Below, in pieces: positions 31,034-40,379 of a DNA stretch of 64,000 bases (the first letter of the stretch is position 1; the number at the start of each line of letters is the position of its first letter). Source of the stretch: Streptococcus mitis (lineage in GTDB: Bacteria > Bacillota > Bacilli > Lactobacillales > Streptococcaceae); contig NZ_NCVK01000018.1 of NCBI RefSeq assembly GCF_002096845.1, positions 1 through 64,000 on the forward strand. Direction: 5' to 3'. The notes beneath the pieces are model-generated. The model did no database searches. It worked only from the letters and a program-made list of their open reading frames with translations, and had not been told where the DNA came from. Both the position numbers and the translations under genes were made by a program.

Positions 31034-31062
31034 TTTACTAAAATGCTAAAAAGTGCTATAAT
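31034..31062 (+). promoter_or_regulatory. pgm promoter
   Basis: TTTACT (31034-31039), 17-bp spacer, extended -10 TGC-TATAAT (hexamer 31057-31062). Confidence 0.75.
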
Positions 31063-31100
31063 GTGAACGGTCAAAACAATTTACAAAAAGGAGAATTTTA

Positions 31101-32819
31101 ATGTCTTACCAAGAAAATTACCAAAAATGGGTTGATTTTGCGGAGCTTCCTGACTACCTTCGTCAAGATTTGGAAAATATGGACGAAAAAACAAAGGAAG
31201 ATGCCTTCTATACAAATCTTGAATTTGGTACTGCAGGTATGCGTGGCTTGATTGGTGCTGGTACAAACCGCATCAACATCTACGTTGTTCGCCAAGCTAC
31301 TGAAGGTTTGGCTCGTTTGATTGAGTCAAAAGGTGGAAATCAAAAAGAACGTGGTGTAGCAATCGCCTACGATAGCCGTCACTTCTCACCTGAGTTTGCC
31401 TTTGAATCTGCGGCAGTTCTTGCTAAACACGGCATCAAATCTTATGTATTTGAAAGCCTTCGTCCAACTCCAGAACTCTCATTTGCAGTTCGTCACCTCA
31501 ACTGTTTCGCAGGTATCATGGTCACAGCCAGCCACAACCCTGCTCCATTTAACGGATACAAGGTTTACGGTGAAGACGGTGGACAAATGCCTCCACACGA
31601 CGCAGACGCTTTGACTACTTATATCCGTGCAATCGAAAACCCATTTGCGGTAGAAGTTGCTGATGTGGAAGCTGAAAAAGCTTCTGGCTTGATTGAAGTT
31701 ATCGGAGAAGCCGTTGACGTAGAATACCTTAAAGAGGTTAAGGACGTAAACATCAACCCAGCCTTGATTGAAGAATTCGGTAAAGACATGAAGATTGTCT
31801 ACACACCACTTCATGGTACTGGTGAAATGTTGGCTCGTCGTGCTCTTGCCCAAGCAGGATTTGACTCAGTTCAAGTCGTTGAAGCGCAAGCAACTGCTGA
31901 CCCTGACTTCTCAACTGTAAAATCTCCAAACCCAGAAAGCCAAGCAGCCTTTGCCCTTGCTGAAGAACTTGGTCGTCAAGTTGGTGCAGATGTTCTTGTT
32001 GCAACTGACCCTGATGCTGACCGTGTTGGTGTTGAAGTTCTTCAAAAAGATGGTAACTACCTCAACCTTTCAGGTAACCAAATCGGTGCTATCATGTCAA
32101 AATACATCTTGGAAGCCCACAAAAACGCTGGAACTCTTCCTGAAAATGCAGCCCTTTGCAAATCTATCGTATCAACTGACTTGGTAACGAAGATTGCTGA
32201 AAGCTACGGCGCAACTATGTTCAACGTTTTGACAGGTTTCAAATTTATCGCTGAAAAAATCCAAGAATTCGAAGAAAAACACAATCACACTTACATGATG
32301 GGATTTGAAGAAAGCTTCGGTTACTTGATTAAACCATTCGTACGTGATAAAGACGCTATCCAAGCTGTTCTAGTCGTTGCTGAACTTGCTGCCTACTACC
32401 GTTCACGTGATTTGACCCTTGCTGACGGTATCGAAGAAATCTATAAAGAATATGGCTACTACGCAGAAAAGACTATCTCTGTTACCCTTTCAGGTGTCGA
32501 TGGTGCTGAACAAATCAAAGCGATTATGGCTAAATTCCGTAACAATGCTCCGAAAGAATGGAACGCAACAGCTATCACTGTCGTAGAAGACTTCAAGGCA
32601 CAAACTGCTACTGCTGCTGACGGTACTGTTACAAACTTAACAACTCCTCCAAGTGATGTGTTGAAATACACACTTGCTGACGGTTCATGGATTGCTGTTC
32701 GCCCTTCAGGTACAGAACCAAAAATCAAGTTCTACATTGCAGTTGTCGGTGAAACCAACGAAGAATCACAAGCTAAGATTGCTAATATCGAAGCAGAAAT
32801 CAATGCTTTTGTAAAATAA
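31101..32819 (+). CDS. pgm: Phosphoglucomutase
   Basis: Interconverts glucose-6-phosphate and glucose-1-phosphate, feeding glycogen synthesis (glgC) and UDP-glucose formation for capsule, teichoic acid and glycolipid. The 572 residues belong to the alpha-D-phosphohexomutase superfamily. The phosphoserine loop VTASHNPAPFNGYKVY (about 138-153), the metal loop TDPDADRVG, the sugar-specificity loop GFEESFGY and the phosphate-binding VRPSGTEPKIKFY are all visible. Ribosome site AAAGGAG precedes the ATG. Codon use is strongly biased, consistent with high expression. Confidence 0.97.
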   Translation: MSYQENYQKWVDFAELPDYLRQDLENMDEKTKEDAFYTNLEFGTAGMRGLIGAGTNRINIYVVRQATEGLARLIESKGGNQKERGVAIAYDSRHFSPEFAFESAAVLAKHGIKSYVFESLRPTPELSFAVRHLNCFAGIMVTASHNPAPFNGYKVYGEDGGQMPPHDADALTTYIRAIENPFAVEVADVEAEKASGLIEVIGEAVDVEYLKEVKDVNINPALIEEFGKDMKIVYTPLHGTGEMLARRALAQAGFDSVQVVEAQATADPDFSTVKSPNPESQAAFALAEELGRQVGADVLVATDPDADRVGVEVLQKDGNYLNLSGNQIGAIMSKYILEAHKNAGTLPENAALCKSIVSTDLVTKIAESYGATMFNVLTGFKFIAEKIQEFEEKHNHTYMMGFEESFGYLIKPFVRDKDAIQAVLVVAELAAYYRSRDLTLADGIEEIYKEYGYYAEKTISVTLSGVDGAEQIKAIMAKFRNNAPKEWNATAITVVEDFKAQTATAADGTVTNLTTPPSDVLKYTLADGSWIAVRPSGTEPKIKFYIAVVGETNEESQAKIANIEAEINAFVK

Positions 32820-32828
32820 AATCCTATA

Positions 32829-32860
32829 AAAGATGAGACCAAATAATCTCATCTTTTTTT
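32829..32860 (+). terminator. pgm terminator
   Basis: Stem AAAGATGAGA / TCTCATCTTT (10 bp, 32829-32838 / 32847-32856), 8-nt loop, T run after. Confidence 0.9.
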
Positions 32861-32930
32861 CGTATCAAATCTAAGCAATTTTAGAAACTTTATGGCATAC
32901 TAGACTTATCAATGAAAGCGAGGTAATCTC

Positions 32931-33278
32931 ATGGAACAATTTTTAGATAATATCAAAGACCTTGAAGTCACTACAGTTGCGCGTGCGCAAGAAGCTCTTG
33001 ATAAAAAAGAAACTGCAACCTTCTTTATCGGTCGTAAAACTTGCCCTTACTGCCGTAAATTTGCTGGTACATTGGCAGGTGTAGTATCTGAAACTAAAGC
33101 TCACATCTACTTCATCAATAGTGAAGAACCAAGCCAACTCAATGAGTTGCAAGAATTCCGCTCACGCTACGGAATCCCAACTGTACCAGGCTTCGTTCAC
33201 ATTACGGATGGACAAATCAATGTCCGTTGCGACTCTTCAATGTCAGCACAAGAAATCAAAGATTTTGCAGGATTGTAA
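32931..33278 (+). CDS. Thioredoxin-fold protein, bacteriocin transport accessory type
   Basis: The 115-residue product has a single thioredoxin-like domain with active site KTCPYCRKF (CPYC, about residues 37-40) and the cis-proline region GIPTVPGFVHI. It has no signal peptide, so it acts in the cytosol. In pneumococcal annotation this gene is called a bacteriocin transport accessory protein, but no bacteriocin genes are near and a general thiol-disulfide role is as likely. It ends at a strong terminator. Confidence 0.85.
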   Translation: MEQFLDNIKDLEVTTVARAQEALDKKETATFFIGRKTCPYCRKFAGTLAGVVSETKAHIYFINSEEPSQLNELQEFRSRYGIPTVPGFVHITDGQINVRCDSSMSAQEIKDFAGL

Positions 33279-33358
33279 AAAATCAGCTAGCAAGTTTTAA
33301 AATCACAAAAACGCATAATGGAGCCAAAGAACGCTTTATGAAGTACATAGATTTTTAG

Positions 33359-33387
33359 GATACGACAAAAATGTTGTATCTTTTTTT
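33359..33387 (+). terminator. Terminator of the thioredoxin-like gene
   Basis: GATACGACA / TGTTGTATC (33359-33367 / 33372-33380) with an AAAA loop and seven T. Confidence 0.88.
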
Positions 33388-33481
33388 ATCGCTTTTTTAA
33401 AAATAGGGTCTGTTTTAGGATCTATTTGTGACTCCTTTGTTGTATCCTTTTTTCGCAAAAGAATACCAAGGAATACCAAAG

Positions 33482-33515
33482 ACAAAAATAAAAAACGTTG
33501 ATTTAACAACGTTTT
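33482..33515 (-). terminator. ssrA terminator
   Basis: AAAACGTTG / CAACGTTTT (9 bp, 33492-33500 / 33507-33515), loop ATTTAA; the minus strand continues with TTATTTTTG. Between it and the tmRNA end lie short direct repeats of a GAATGCAAAG type; further upstream (33447-33475) a similar GAATACCAAG repeat occurs. Confidence 0.8.
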
Positions 33516-33547
33516 ACCAAGGAATGCAAAAGAATGCAAAGGAATAA

Positions 33548-33892
33548 TGGAGCCGGTGGGAGTCGAACCCACGTCCAAACACCTGCCAACATATTTGTCT
33601 ACAACCATAGGTTATGTATTATTTTAACAGTCCCTCGACACATAACTCAAGCCTAGAAACTGCGAGTCTATCAATCTCTTATCAAGCCACTAGACAAGAC
33701 TCAATCGTATCTCGCTAATAATAAGACCTGTCATTGAACACGAGCAATCCAAATCGGGTCACGCCTGCTGGTTTTTAGGCAGCTAGAGCGTAAGAAGTGT
33801 TATTTTTTGCAGTTATATTTAACTGAGCGTTTACGTCGCCACACGAGTCGCAAAATATGCTTCATAATGCCTGTCGAATCCGTAACGACCCC
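33548..33892 (-). ncRNA. ssrA: Transfer-messenger RNA (tmRNA)
   Basis: Rescues stalled ribosomes. The 5' end (GGGGTCGTTACGGATTCGAC) and the T-arm and acceptor end (GGGTTCGACTCCCACC then GGCTCCA) are recognisable, and the two ends pair as a tRNA-like acceptor stem. The resume codon GCA begins at 33810, and the tag reads AKNNTSYALAA before the stop TAA at 33777-33775, the known streptococcal tag. The terminal CCA does not seem to be encoded in full: after the discriminator A comes TT. Confidence 0.97.
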
Positions 33893-33953
33893 AAAAGACA
33901 ATAAGATCATTATACCTTATCTAACTCAAAAATGCAAAAAGAAAATCAATTAA

Positions 33954-34589
33954 CTAAAAAAGATAGTCTTTCAAAGCTTTAGTCAAAACCTGATAACCAG
34001 CAACACTGAGGTGCAGCCCATCAGTTGTAAATTCTTTTTTGAGTTGGCCTGCCTGGTCTGTCAAACTATCAAAAACTGGCACAAATTCTACCTGCATGTA
34101 GGCAGAAGCAAGCTCTTGATAGGCGTGATTCCAGTTCTGAATTTTTTCATTCGAGCGGATATAGACTGTCTGCTTGTACTCCTCTCCCTCATTGACTGGC
34201 AAAATAGAAAGCAATTTAATCTCTGTCAGTGGGTAATCGCGAACAATGTATTGAATGGTAGCTTCGAGATTATTGAGAGCATCATTCAAAGGCACATCTT
34301 TTCCGATATCATTTGTCCCAATCAAAAGGACAATTTTATCTACTGCTCCACCGTAAAGATGCGCATCTAGGTTCTCTAGTAACAGCCCTGTCTGATAACC
34401 TCGAATGCCTCGATTGACAATGGTCTTTGAAGTCCCAAATAGTTCCTGCAAAGGGTAATACTCAACAATGGAATCCCCAATAAAAAGAATGTCTGGTTCA
34501 ACAACAGAAACTTGATTTAAGTGACGGTATTTGGTTTGGATTTTGCCTTGTTCCTTTAGTAACCAATTTTCTAATAACTGTACTGCCAC
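33954..34589 (-). CDS. SGNH/GDSL-family hydrolase
   Basis: The 211-residue cytosolic esterase-like protein has the four SGNH blocks: ILFIGDSIVEYY (block I, Ser), NRGIRG (block II, Gly), LLIGTNDIG (block III, Asn) and the C-terminal TTDGLHLS (Asp-His). Family members act as lipases, acetyl-esterases or platelet-activating-factor-type hydrolases; the substrate here is unknown. The start is GTG (complement of 34587-34589) with AAGGAG upstream. It starts 1 nt after the HAD stop, so the two are coupled. Confidence 0.9.
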   Translation of the reverse strand: MAVQLLENWLLKEQGKIQTKYRHLNQVSVVEPDILFIGDSIVEYYPLQELFGTSKTIVNRGIRGYQTGLLLENLDAHLYGGAVDKIVLLIGTNDIGKDVPLNDALNNLEATIQYIVRDYPLTEIKLLSILPVNEGEEYKQTVYIRSNEKIQNWNHAYQELASAYMQVEFVPVFDSLTDQAGQLKKEFTTDGLHLSVAGYQVLTKALKDYLF

Positions 34590-34590
34590 T

Positions 34591-35418
34591 TCATTCTCCT
34601 TTTTCTAACCAGTTTTCCAAGACTTGATAAACTCCTCCTTGGCTGTTAGCTGGCGCTAGAGCAGTCGCCACAGCTTTGGCTTTCTCATCAGCATTTTCCA
34701 TCGCATAGGCAATTCCAGCCATTTCAAGCATTTCAACATCATTTTCACTATCGCCAAAAGCCATGATTTGTTGGGGGTTCAAGTCCCAACGCTTGAGTAA
34801 TTCTTCCAAGCCCCATGCTTTATGAATCCCAGCTTGGAGGATATCAATGCAACCATAGCCACTCGATACAGCCCGAACACGGCCATCAAAGAGGTCATTG
34901 ATTTCTTCCAAGACCGAACTCAAACGCTCTTCACCAACTACCATACTCATCTTGAGCACACCTCCAAAAAGGTCAGATGTTAACTCATCCACAAACTGCA
35001 TCCGTTGGTAGAATTTTTCAATCATTTCTGGAGTCATAAAACTTTCAAGGTCTGTGAAAATCGTACCTTCCTTGACGAAACCACCCTTCATACCCGTTAC
35101 AACAAACTGGTCCTGACACTCTCGACCCTTGAAATGAGCCAAAGCCTTATCAACAATAGCATCATCCCAAGTCTGAGCCTGAATCAGTTCATTGTTTTCA
35201 AACATACGAGCACCATTGGCAACAACCAGAACCACTCTATCCACCAAATGCCCCAGTAGTTGCCTCATGCGGTGAATTTCATTCCCAGTCGCGATGACAA
35301 AACGAATGCCCCTTTGATCCAACTGATCTAAAATCTTTTCCAAACGTGGGAGATCCAGCTGGCCTCTAGCATCCAGCAAGGTTCCATCCATATCTGTCGC
35401 AATTACCTTAATCGTCAT
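34591..35418 (-). CDS. Cof-type HAD-IIB phosphatase
   Basis: The 275-residue product has motif I ATDMDGTLLD (nucleophile D9), motif II IATGNE, and motif IV GDSENDVEMLEMA. The cap insert of about 100 residues between II and the Lys region fits the C2B group that hydrolyses sugar phosphates or similar. It is paralogous to the gene at 5547. It is in a probable operon with the CapA-like gene upstream (21-bp gap) and the SGNH hydrolase downstream. Confidence 0.88.
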   Translation of the reverse strand: MTIKVIATDMDGTLLDARGQLDLPRLEKILDQLDQRGIRFVIATGNEIHRMRQLLGHLVDRVVLVVANGARMFENNELIQAQTWDDAIVDKALAHFKGRECQDQFVVTGMKGGFVKEGTIFTDLESFMTPEMIEKFYQRMQFVDELTSDLFGGVLKMSMVVGEERLSSVLEEINDLFDGRVRAVSSGYGCIDILQAGIHKAWGLEELLKRWDLNPQQIMAFGDSENDVEMLEMAGIAYAMENADEKAKAVATALAPANSQGGVYQVLENWLEKGE

Positions 35419-35439
35419 TTACTTCCCTCTGGATTCAAA

Positions 35440-36759
35440 CTAATCCCACTTCAATCCCACATGTTCGTTCATTTCTTTGTAGGCTGTATCAATTCGTTCC
35501 TTAGTCGCTTCATCTATTTGATCACGATGACTGCCACCCTCTATGAAATCTTCCAAGATATAGGTTTGATAATGATATAAAGGATAGCCTTCTGGTGAAA
35601 AGGTTCCCTTTGGTGTTCGATTGACCCAAGTAGGATGAGCTTTAGCTGTTCCGATAGTTGTTTTTCCATCCTTCTTCTTAATGGTCACGTCCATGAGAAC
35701 GCCACGTTCAGTCCACTTAGCATTTTCTTCATCTCCCATAGATTCAAGCCGTTGATTGGAAATGAAGTTCCCCATTGAATAGATAATGAGTTTCTTGTCT
35801 CCATCTTTTTCAACCGTTTCAGATGGTTCCACAACGTGAGGATGCCCTCCAAAGATGATATCCGCCCCCCAATCAATCATCTTGTGATAAAGAGCTTTTT
35901 GTTCTTCAGTTGGTTCCAATCGATACTCAACACCCATCTGAGGCATGATAATGGTGATATCTGCTTCCTTCTCTGCCCGTTCAATTTCAGCCTTCATCTT
36001 ATCTTCGTTTAAATCTGAAAGATAACGATTATAGTCTTCCTGAGAAATATACTGCTCAATTCCATTAAATCCATAGGAATAGGCCAAAAGAGCAACCTTG
36101 ATACCATTCACTTCCTTAATGACCAGAGGAGCCTGATCACGTGGTTCATGCGTATAAACTCCGATTGGAGTGATTCCAGCTTTCTCAATAATATCGGCCG
36201 TTGAAATAACTCCCTCAATTTGCGAATCCAAAATATGATTATGAGCTAAATCCAGCACATGATAACCTGCATCCTTAATGGCATCCATAACTTCAGCAGG
36301 AGCATTAAAGAGAGGATAACCAGCTAAATAATGATCCTTATTAATGGTTCCTTCAAAGTCACCAATAGCTAAATCTGCTTGCTTAAGCCAAGGTGTCACA
36401 TACTCAAAATTCTCATGAAAGTCATAGGTACCGTCTTCTTTTTTAGCTGAAAAGAAAAGTCCATCGTGGTAGAGCAAATCACCGTGGGCCATAATTCTGG
36501 CAGTTTTTTCCTCTTCCTGCTCCTGAGACTTTTGCTTAGTCTCCTCTTTAGAAATAGTATCTCGTTTTTGACTGGTCAGAGGCATGCCTTGGAAACTTTC
36601 AAACAACAAGACCAAACCCATTGATAAAGTAACTGCTAGCAAGAGTACCGCCACAAATCCTTTATTGCTCCACTTGCGATAACTCCTAAAAAAGTTTACC
36701 AAGCCCTTCATAAAACGAAAAGCTAAACCACCCTGATTTCTATCTTGTCTTCTTTGCAT
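35440..36759 (-). CDS. CapA-like (poly-gamma-glutamate synthesis type) membrane phosphoesterase
   Basis: The 439-residue protein has a cytosolic basic N-terminus, one membrane segment (about 36-56), a charged linker rich in K/E/Q, then a CapA metallophosphoesterase-like domain outside the cell. Motifs are MAHGDLLYH, GDFEGT, LAHNHILD and FGGHPHVVEP with metal-ligand His/Asp residues. In Bacillus, CapA takes part in poly-glutamate export, but lone homologues in streptococci have no proven role. Two near-adjacent ATGs exist (36765, 36759); GGGAG is spaced correctly only for 36759. Confidence 0.82.
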   Translation of the reverse strand: MQRRQDRNQGGLAFRFMKGLVNFFRSYRKWSNKGFVAVLLLAVTLSMGLVLLFESFQGMPLTSQKRDTISKEETKQKSQEQEEEKTARIMAHGDLLYHDGLFFSAKKEDGTYDFHENFEYVTPWLKQADLAIGDFEGTINKDHYLAGYPLFNAPAEVMDAIKDAGYHVLDLAHNHILDSQIEGVISTADIIEKAGITPIGVYTHEPRDQAPLVIKEVNGIKVALLAYSYGFNGIEQYISQEDYNRYLSDLNEDKMKAEIERAEKEADITIIMPQMGVEYRLEPTEEQKALYHKMIDWGADIIFGGHPHVVEPSETVEKDGDKKLIIYSMGNFISNQRLESMGDEENAKWTERGVLMDVTIKKKDGKTTIGTAKAHPTWVNRTPKGTFSPEGYPLYHYQTYILEDFIEGGSHRDQIDEATKERIDTAYKEMNEHVGLKWD

Positions 36760-36933
36760 CTTCATTCTCCCTACTTTCTTATGCAAGCCTTTTCTTTTTA
36801 TTATAACACAGATAAGTATTTCTTTCACAATTGAATCGAACCTACTAGGCATTTTCTATAAAAACTCGATGCCGTAATGCTTTCAATCCTTGTCATTTTG
36901 TGATATCATGTAGAAGTAATGAAAGGAGAGAAA

Positions 36934-37545
36934 ATGTCTGCTATAGAACGTATTACAAAAGCTGCTCACTTAATTGATATGAACGATATTATCCGCGAGG
37001 GGAATCCTACTCTACGCGCAGTTGCTGAGGAAGTCACTTTTCCCTTGTCTGACCAAGAAATCATCCTTGGCGAAAAGATGATGCAATTCCTCAAACATTC
37101 CCAAGATCCTGTCATGGCTGAAAAAATGGGGCTACGCGGTGGGGTAGGACTTGCTGCTCCTCAATTAGATATCTCAAAACGCATTATCGCTGTTTTGGTG
37201 CCAAATATTGTCGAAGAAGGCGAAACTCCAGAGGAAGCCTACGACTTACAAGCTATTATGTACAATCCAAAAATCGTCTCTCACTCTGTTCAAGACGCTG
37301 CTCTTGGTGAAGGAGAAGGTTGCCTGTCTGTTGACCGTAACGTGCCTGGCTATGTTGTTCGCCATGCTCGTGTTACTGTTGACTACTTTGACAAAGATGG
37401 AGAAAAACACCGTATCAAGCTCAAAGGCTACAACTCCATCGTTGTTCAGCATGAAATTGACCACATCAACGGCATCATGTTTTACGATCGTATCAATGAA
37501 AAAGACCCATTTGCAGTTAAAGATGGTTTACTAATTCTAGAATAA
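36934..37545 (+). CDS. def: Peptide deformylase
   Basis: Removes the formyl group from new proteins, an Fe-dependent essential step. The product has 203 residues, the long Gram-positive type. Motif 1 is GVGLAAPQL, motif 2 EGCLSV (metal Cys) and motif 3 [14 protein letters not shown] (HExxH). The start is the ATG at 36934 with AAAGGAG; the in-frame upstream codon at 36919 is less well placed. Confidence 0.97.
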   Translation: MSAIERITKAAHLIDMNDIIREGNPTLRAVAEEVTFPLSDQEIILGEKMMQFLKHSQDPVMAEKMGLRGGVGLAAPQLDISKRIIAVLVPNIVEEGETPEEAYDLQAIMYNPKIVSHSVQDAALGEGEGCLSVDRNVPGYVVRHARVTVDYFDKDGEKHRIKLKGYNSIVVQHEIDHINGIMFYDRINEKDPFAVKDGLLILE

Positions 37546-37550
37546 AGAAA

Positions 37551-37573
37551 ATCCCGTTGCAAGACGGGGTTTT
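37551..37573 (+). terminator. def terminator
   Basis: ATCCCGT / ACGGGGT (37551-37557 / 37564-37570) with a 6-nt loop and a short TTTT tail. It overlaps the promoter of the next gene. Confidence 0.65.
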
Positions 37574-37574
37574 G

Positions 37575-37583
37575 TGTTATAAT
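37575..37583 (+). promoter_or_regulatory. Extended -10 of the TrmH-family gene
   Basis: TGT-TATAAT (hexamer 37578-37583) ends 6 nt before the ATG at 37590, so the mRNA is predicted to be leaderless or nearly so; GAGG directly before ATG is too close to work as a normal ribosome site. Confidence 0.6.
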
Positions 37584-37589
37584 AGAGGC

Positions 37590-38318
37590 ATGAAAACAAA
37601 TGATATTGTCTATGGCGTCCACGCCGTTACCGAAGCTCTCCTCGCAAACACTGGCAACAAACTCTACCTCCAAGAAGATCTCCGAGGTAAGAATGTTGAG
37701 AAAGTCAAGGAACTGGCTACAGAAAAGAAGGTGTCCATTTCTTGGACTTCAAAAAAATCCCTCTCTGAGATGACTGAAGGTGCTGTCCACCAAGGTTTTG
37801 TTCTACGAGTGTCCGAATTTGCCTATAGTGAGCTGGACCAAATCCTTGTCAAAACACGCCAAGAAGAAAATCCTTTGCTATTAATTCTGGATGGCTTAAC
37901 CGACCCCCATAATCTGGGTTCTATCTTGCGAACAGCCGATGCGACCAACGTTTCAGGTGTCATCATTCCCAAACACCGTGCTGTCGGTGTTACTCCTGTC
38001 GTTGCCAAAACGGCCACAGGTGCTATTGAACACGTTCCGATTGCCCGAGTAACCAACCTCAGTCAAACTCTAGACAAACTCAAGGATGAAGGCTTCTGGA
38101 CCTTTGGAACAGATATGAACGGTACTCCTTGCCACAAGTGGAATACAAAAGGGAAAATTGCTCTCATCATTGGAAATGAAGGAAAAGGCATCTCTAGCAA
38201 CATCAAAAAACAAGTCGATGAAATGATTACCATTCCTATGAATGGCCATGTTCAAAGTCTCAATGCCAGTGTTGCTGCAGCCATCCTCATGTACGAAGTT
38301 TTCCGAAATAGACTATAA
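37590..38318 (+). CDS. rlmB: TrmH/SpoU-family RNA 2'-O-methyltransferase (RlmB-like)
   Basis: Probably methylates a guanosine of 23S rRNA, as RlmB does; the exact target is inferred from family. The 242-residue product has an N-terminal substrate-binding domain (about 1-75, IVYGVHAVTEALL) and a SPOUT knot domain with LDGLTDPHNLGSILRTAD, IGNEGKGIS and SLNASVAAAILMYE, the three SpoU motifs. The start is at 37590, as the promoter hexamer covers the longer frame. Confidence 0.9.
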   Translation: MKTNDIVYGVHAVTEALLANTGNKLYLQEDLRGKNVEKVKELATEKKVSISWTSKKSLSEMTEGAVHQGFVLRVSEFAYSELDQILVKTRQEENPLLLILDGLTDPHNLGSILRTADATNVSGVIIPKHRAVGVTPVVAKTATGAIEHVPIARVTNLSQTLDKLKDEGFWTFGTDMNGTPCHKWNTKGKIALIIGNEGKGISSNIKKQVDEMITIPMNGHVQSLNASVAAAILMYEVFRNRL

Positions 38319-38620
38319 AAAAGGCTGAACAAAAACTAGCTTCTCAATAAAACCGCATAGTGATTTCAGTTTTGCTCACAATCAAGCTGAAAACAACTGT
38401 GTGGTTTTTGAATAGCTGATTTGTAAAATCCATGCTCGTGAAAATGAATTCAAGCTCTACTATGCTGGTCTAGTTGTCTCTAACACACACTCTGAGCTCA
38501 CCAAAAATATTCTCTAATTTTCTAAAAACAATATCAGTTGCCATCTTCCATTTGGCATAGAGTCTAGATCCTTCTTCGATATATCATGTGTTCTGAACGA
38601 AGTTTCCTAAAGAAATTCTA

Positions 38621-38722
38621 ATACTCAATGAAAATCAAAGAGCAAACTAGGAAGCTAGCCGCAGGCTGGACTTAAGTACAGCAAGGCGAAGCTGATGCTG
38701 TTTGAAGAGATTTTCGAAGAAT
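38621..38722. repeat. BOX element, A-C form without boxB
   Basis: It begins ATACTCAATGAAAATCAAAG (boxC side) and contains GCTAGCCGCAGGCTG, then AGCAAGGCGAAGCTGATG (the boxA core) and ends TTTTCGAAGAATAT. The central boxB module is missing. About 102 bp. Confidence 0.88.
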
Positions 38723-38767
38723 ATAAATTGTATCCTAACCAATTGATTTCTGAGTTCATTATATAAG

Positions 38768-38806
38768 AAAATGAGCATCTCCAACTACGAGAATGCTCAT
38801 TTTTTA
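38768..38806. terminator. Bidirectional terminator downstream of htpX
   Basis: AAAATGAGCAT..CTC pairs with GAG..ATGCTCATTTT, loop about 6 nt, with T runs on both strands. Confidence 0.85.
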
Positions 38807-38824
38807 GTATTGTATAGGCAAATT

Positions 38825-39724
38825 TTACATATGTTTCAAACGCTCAATCCGTTCTGAGATAGGTGGGTGGGTATGAAATAGTTTTTGGAACCCTCCCCCT
38901 TTCTTGGGATCATTGATATAAAGTGCACTGCTGGCATCATCTACAGGACGACTCATAGGTTTACTATTATCCAACTTACGTAGAGCATTGATCATCCCTT
39001 GAGGATTACGAGTCAACTCGACACTGGAAGCATCAGCTAGAAATTCCCTCTGACGAGAAATAGCTAGTTGCACTAAGGTTGCAGCGAGAGGTGCCAGCAC
39101 AATAGCTAGGAGGGAAACCACTAGCATAATGATCTCTAAGCCATTTCCATCTCGGTCATCGTCACTTCGTCTGCGACCTGCTCCACCCCACCACATCATA
39201 CGACCTGCCATACTAGAAAGCATGGTGATAGCACTAGCAAGGGCAACAGCAATAGTCGAAATGCGGATATCGTAGTTACGAATATGACTGACTTCATGTC
39301 CCATAACAGCTTCTAGTTCTTCACGATTCATGATAGTTAGGAGACCTGACGTCGCAGCAACCGCCGCATTTTGGGGGTTAGAACCTGTCGCAAAGGCATT
39401 TAAGGCTGGATCATCAATGATGAAAACACGGGGCATAGGAATCTGAGCGACCATAGCCATATCTTCCACTACATGGTAGAGGTCTGGTGCCGTTTGTTCA
39501 TCTACCTCACGCGCTCCATTCATGGACATGACAATCTCTGTCGATTGAAAAATCATGGACAAGGCATAGATAAATCCGATAATCAGTGCGATAACCAAAC
39601 CACCAAGCCCGGATCGCATAAAGAGGTAACCAACCGCATAGCCGACGAGAGCTAAGAGTAGGAAAAATACCAGCAACAAAATCCAGGTTTTTCGTTTATT
39701 GCTTGCAATTTGATCAAACAACAT
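38825..39724 (-). CDS. htpX: Membrane zinc metalloprotease HtpX
   Basis: The 299-residue M48 protease takes part in membrane protein quality control. Hydrophobic segments are at about 16-36 and 39-58, the zinc site [13 protein letters not shown] (HEVSH) near residue 130, then two more membrane segments around 145-165 and 185-210, and the third ligand region [12 protein letters not shown]. The start is the ATG at 39724, after AGGTGA; a GTG at 39733 overlaps lemA. It follows lemA directly, the common lemA-htpX pairing. Confidence 0.95.
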   Translation of the reverse strand: MLFDQIASNKRKTWILLLVFFLLLALVGYAVGYLFMRSGLGGLVIALIIGFIYALSMIFQSTEIVMSMNGAREVDEQTAPDLYHVVEDMAMVAQIPMPRVFIIDDPALNAFATGSNPQNAAVAATSGLLTIMNREELEAVMGHEVSHIRNYDIRISTIAVALASAITMLSSMAGRMMWWGGAGRRRSDDDRDGNGLEIIMLVVSLLAIVLAPLAATLVQLAISRQREFLADASSVELTRNPQGMINALRKLDNSKPMSRPVDDASSALYINDPKKGGGFQKLFHTHPPISERIERLKHM

Positions 39725-39725
39725 C

Positions 39726-40286
39726 TTAGTCACCTAAACCGCTAAAATCAACTTTAGGAACTGCCTTTTCCTCTTCTGGTGTTTGAAGGAAATCTGCTGC
39801 TTTAAATCCAAACATTCCAGCGATAATATTGCTTGGGAAAGTTTCTAATTTTACATTGTAGTTGCTGACAACACTGTTATAGAGTTGACGAGAGTAAGAA
39901 ATTTTATTTTCTGTGTTTGTCAACTCCTCTTGCAATTTAACAAAGTTGGCACTAGCTTTCAAATCTGGATAACTTTCTGCAACTGCAAAAATACCTGAAA
40001 CCTGACGAGTAAGGGCATCACTAGCTTTCATAGCTTCTGCTGGTGAAGTCGCTGCTGCCACTTGGTTACGCAGTTCTGCCACCTTTTCAAGGGTAGAACC
40101 TTCATATTTGGCATAACCTTTTACAGTTTCAATCAAGTTTGGCAAGAGATCATTTCGACGTTTCAACTGAACATCAATCTGGCTCCAAGCCTCCTTTGTT
40201 TGCATACGATTCTTAACCAAACCGTTATAGCTAACAATCACAAAAATAACAATAAGAGCGATAACTCCAAAAATAATCCAAGTCAT
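39726..40286 (-). CDS. lemA: LemA family protein
   Basis: The 186-residue product has one N-terminal membrane segment (about 2-22, [18 protein letters not shown]) followed by a helical-bundle domain starting [21 protein letters not shown], the family's best conserved block. Function is unclear, but genes of this family are commonly coupled to htpX. It lies upstream of htpX with a 1-nt gap and is divergent from rsmG across a 93-bp region. Confidence 0.94.
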   Translation of the reverse strand: MTWIIFGVIALIVIFVIVSYNGLVKNRMQTKEAWSQIDVQLKRRNDLLPNLIETVKGYAKYEGSTLEKVAELRNQVAAATSPAEAMKASDALTRQVSGIFAVAESYPDLKASANFVKLQEELTNTENKISYSRQLYNSVVSNYNVKLETFPSNIIAGMFGFKAADFLQTPEEEKAVPKVDFSGLGD

Positions 40287-40379
40287 AATATAAGTCCTTT
40301 CTACTTTTAGATTAGTACCAGTATATCAAATTTTTAATGATTGTGGTAAAATAAGATGATACTAAAGAAGGAAATAACT

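Larger units (their letters stand above)
38319..38824. other. Intergenic region with hairpin, BOX and terminator
   Basis: No intact gene. An imperfect 20-bp inverted repeat (38350-38369 / 38387-38407) ending in TTTTT probably terminates the methyltransferase gene. Sequence at 38420-38610 gives no open frame and may be decayed. A BOX element and a terminator follow. Confidence 0.5.

Noticed and set aside
33316..33325. TAATGGAGCC copy as a proven attachment-site duplicate of ssrA
   Set aside because: Ten bases are too few to claim an att site; kept only as a hint in the tmRNA finding.
33336..33608. Minus-strand frame of 90 codons through the tmRNA end
   Set aside because: It overlaps the tmRNA acceptor end, two hairpin terminators and short direct repeats, and the product has no family resemblance.
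38420..38610. Insertion-sequence remnant between the methyltransferase and BOX element
   Set aside because: No transposase motif or terminal inverted repeats could be recognised; left as unexplained intergenic sequence.
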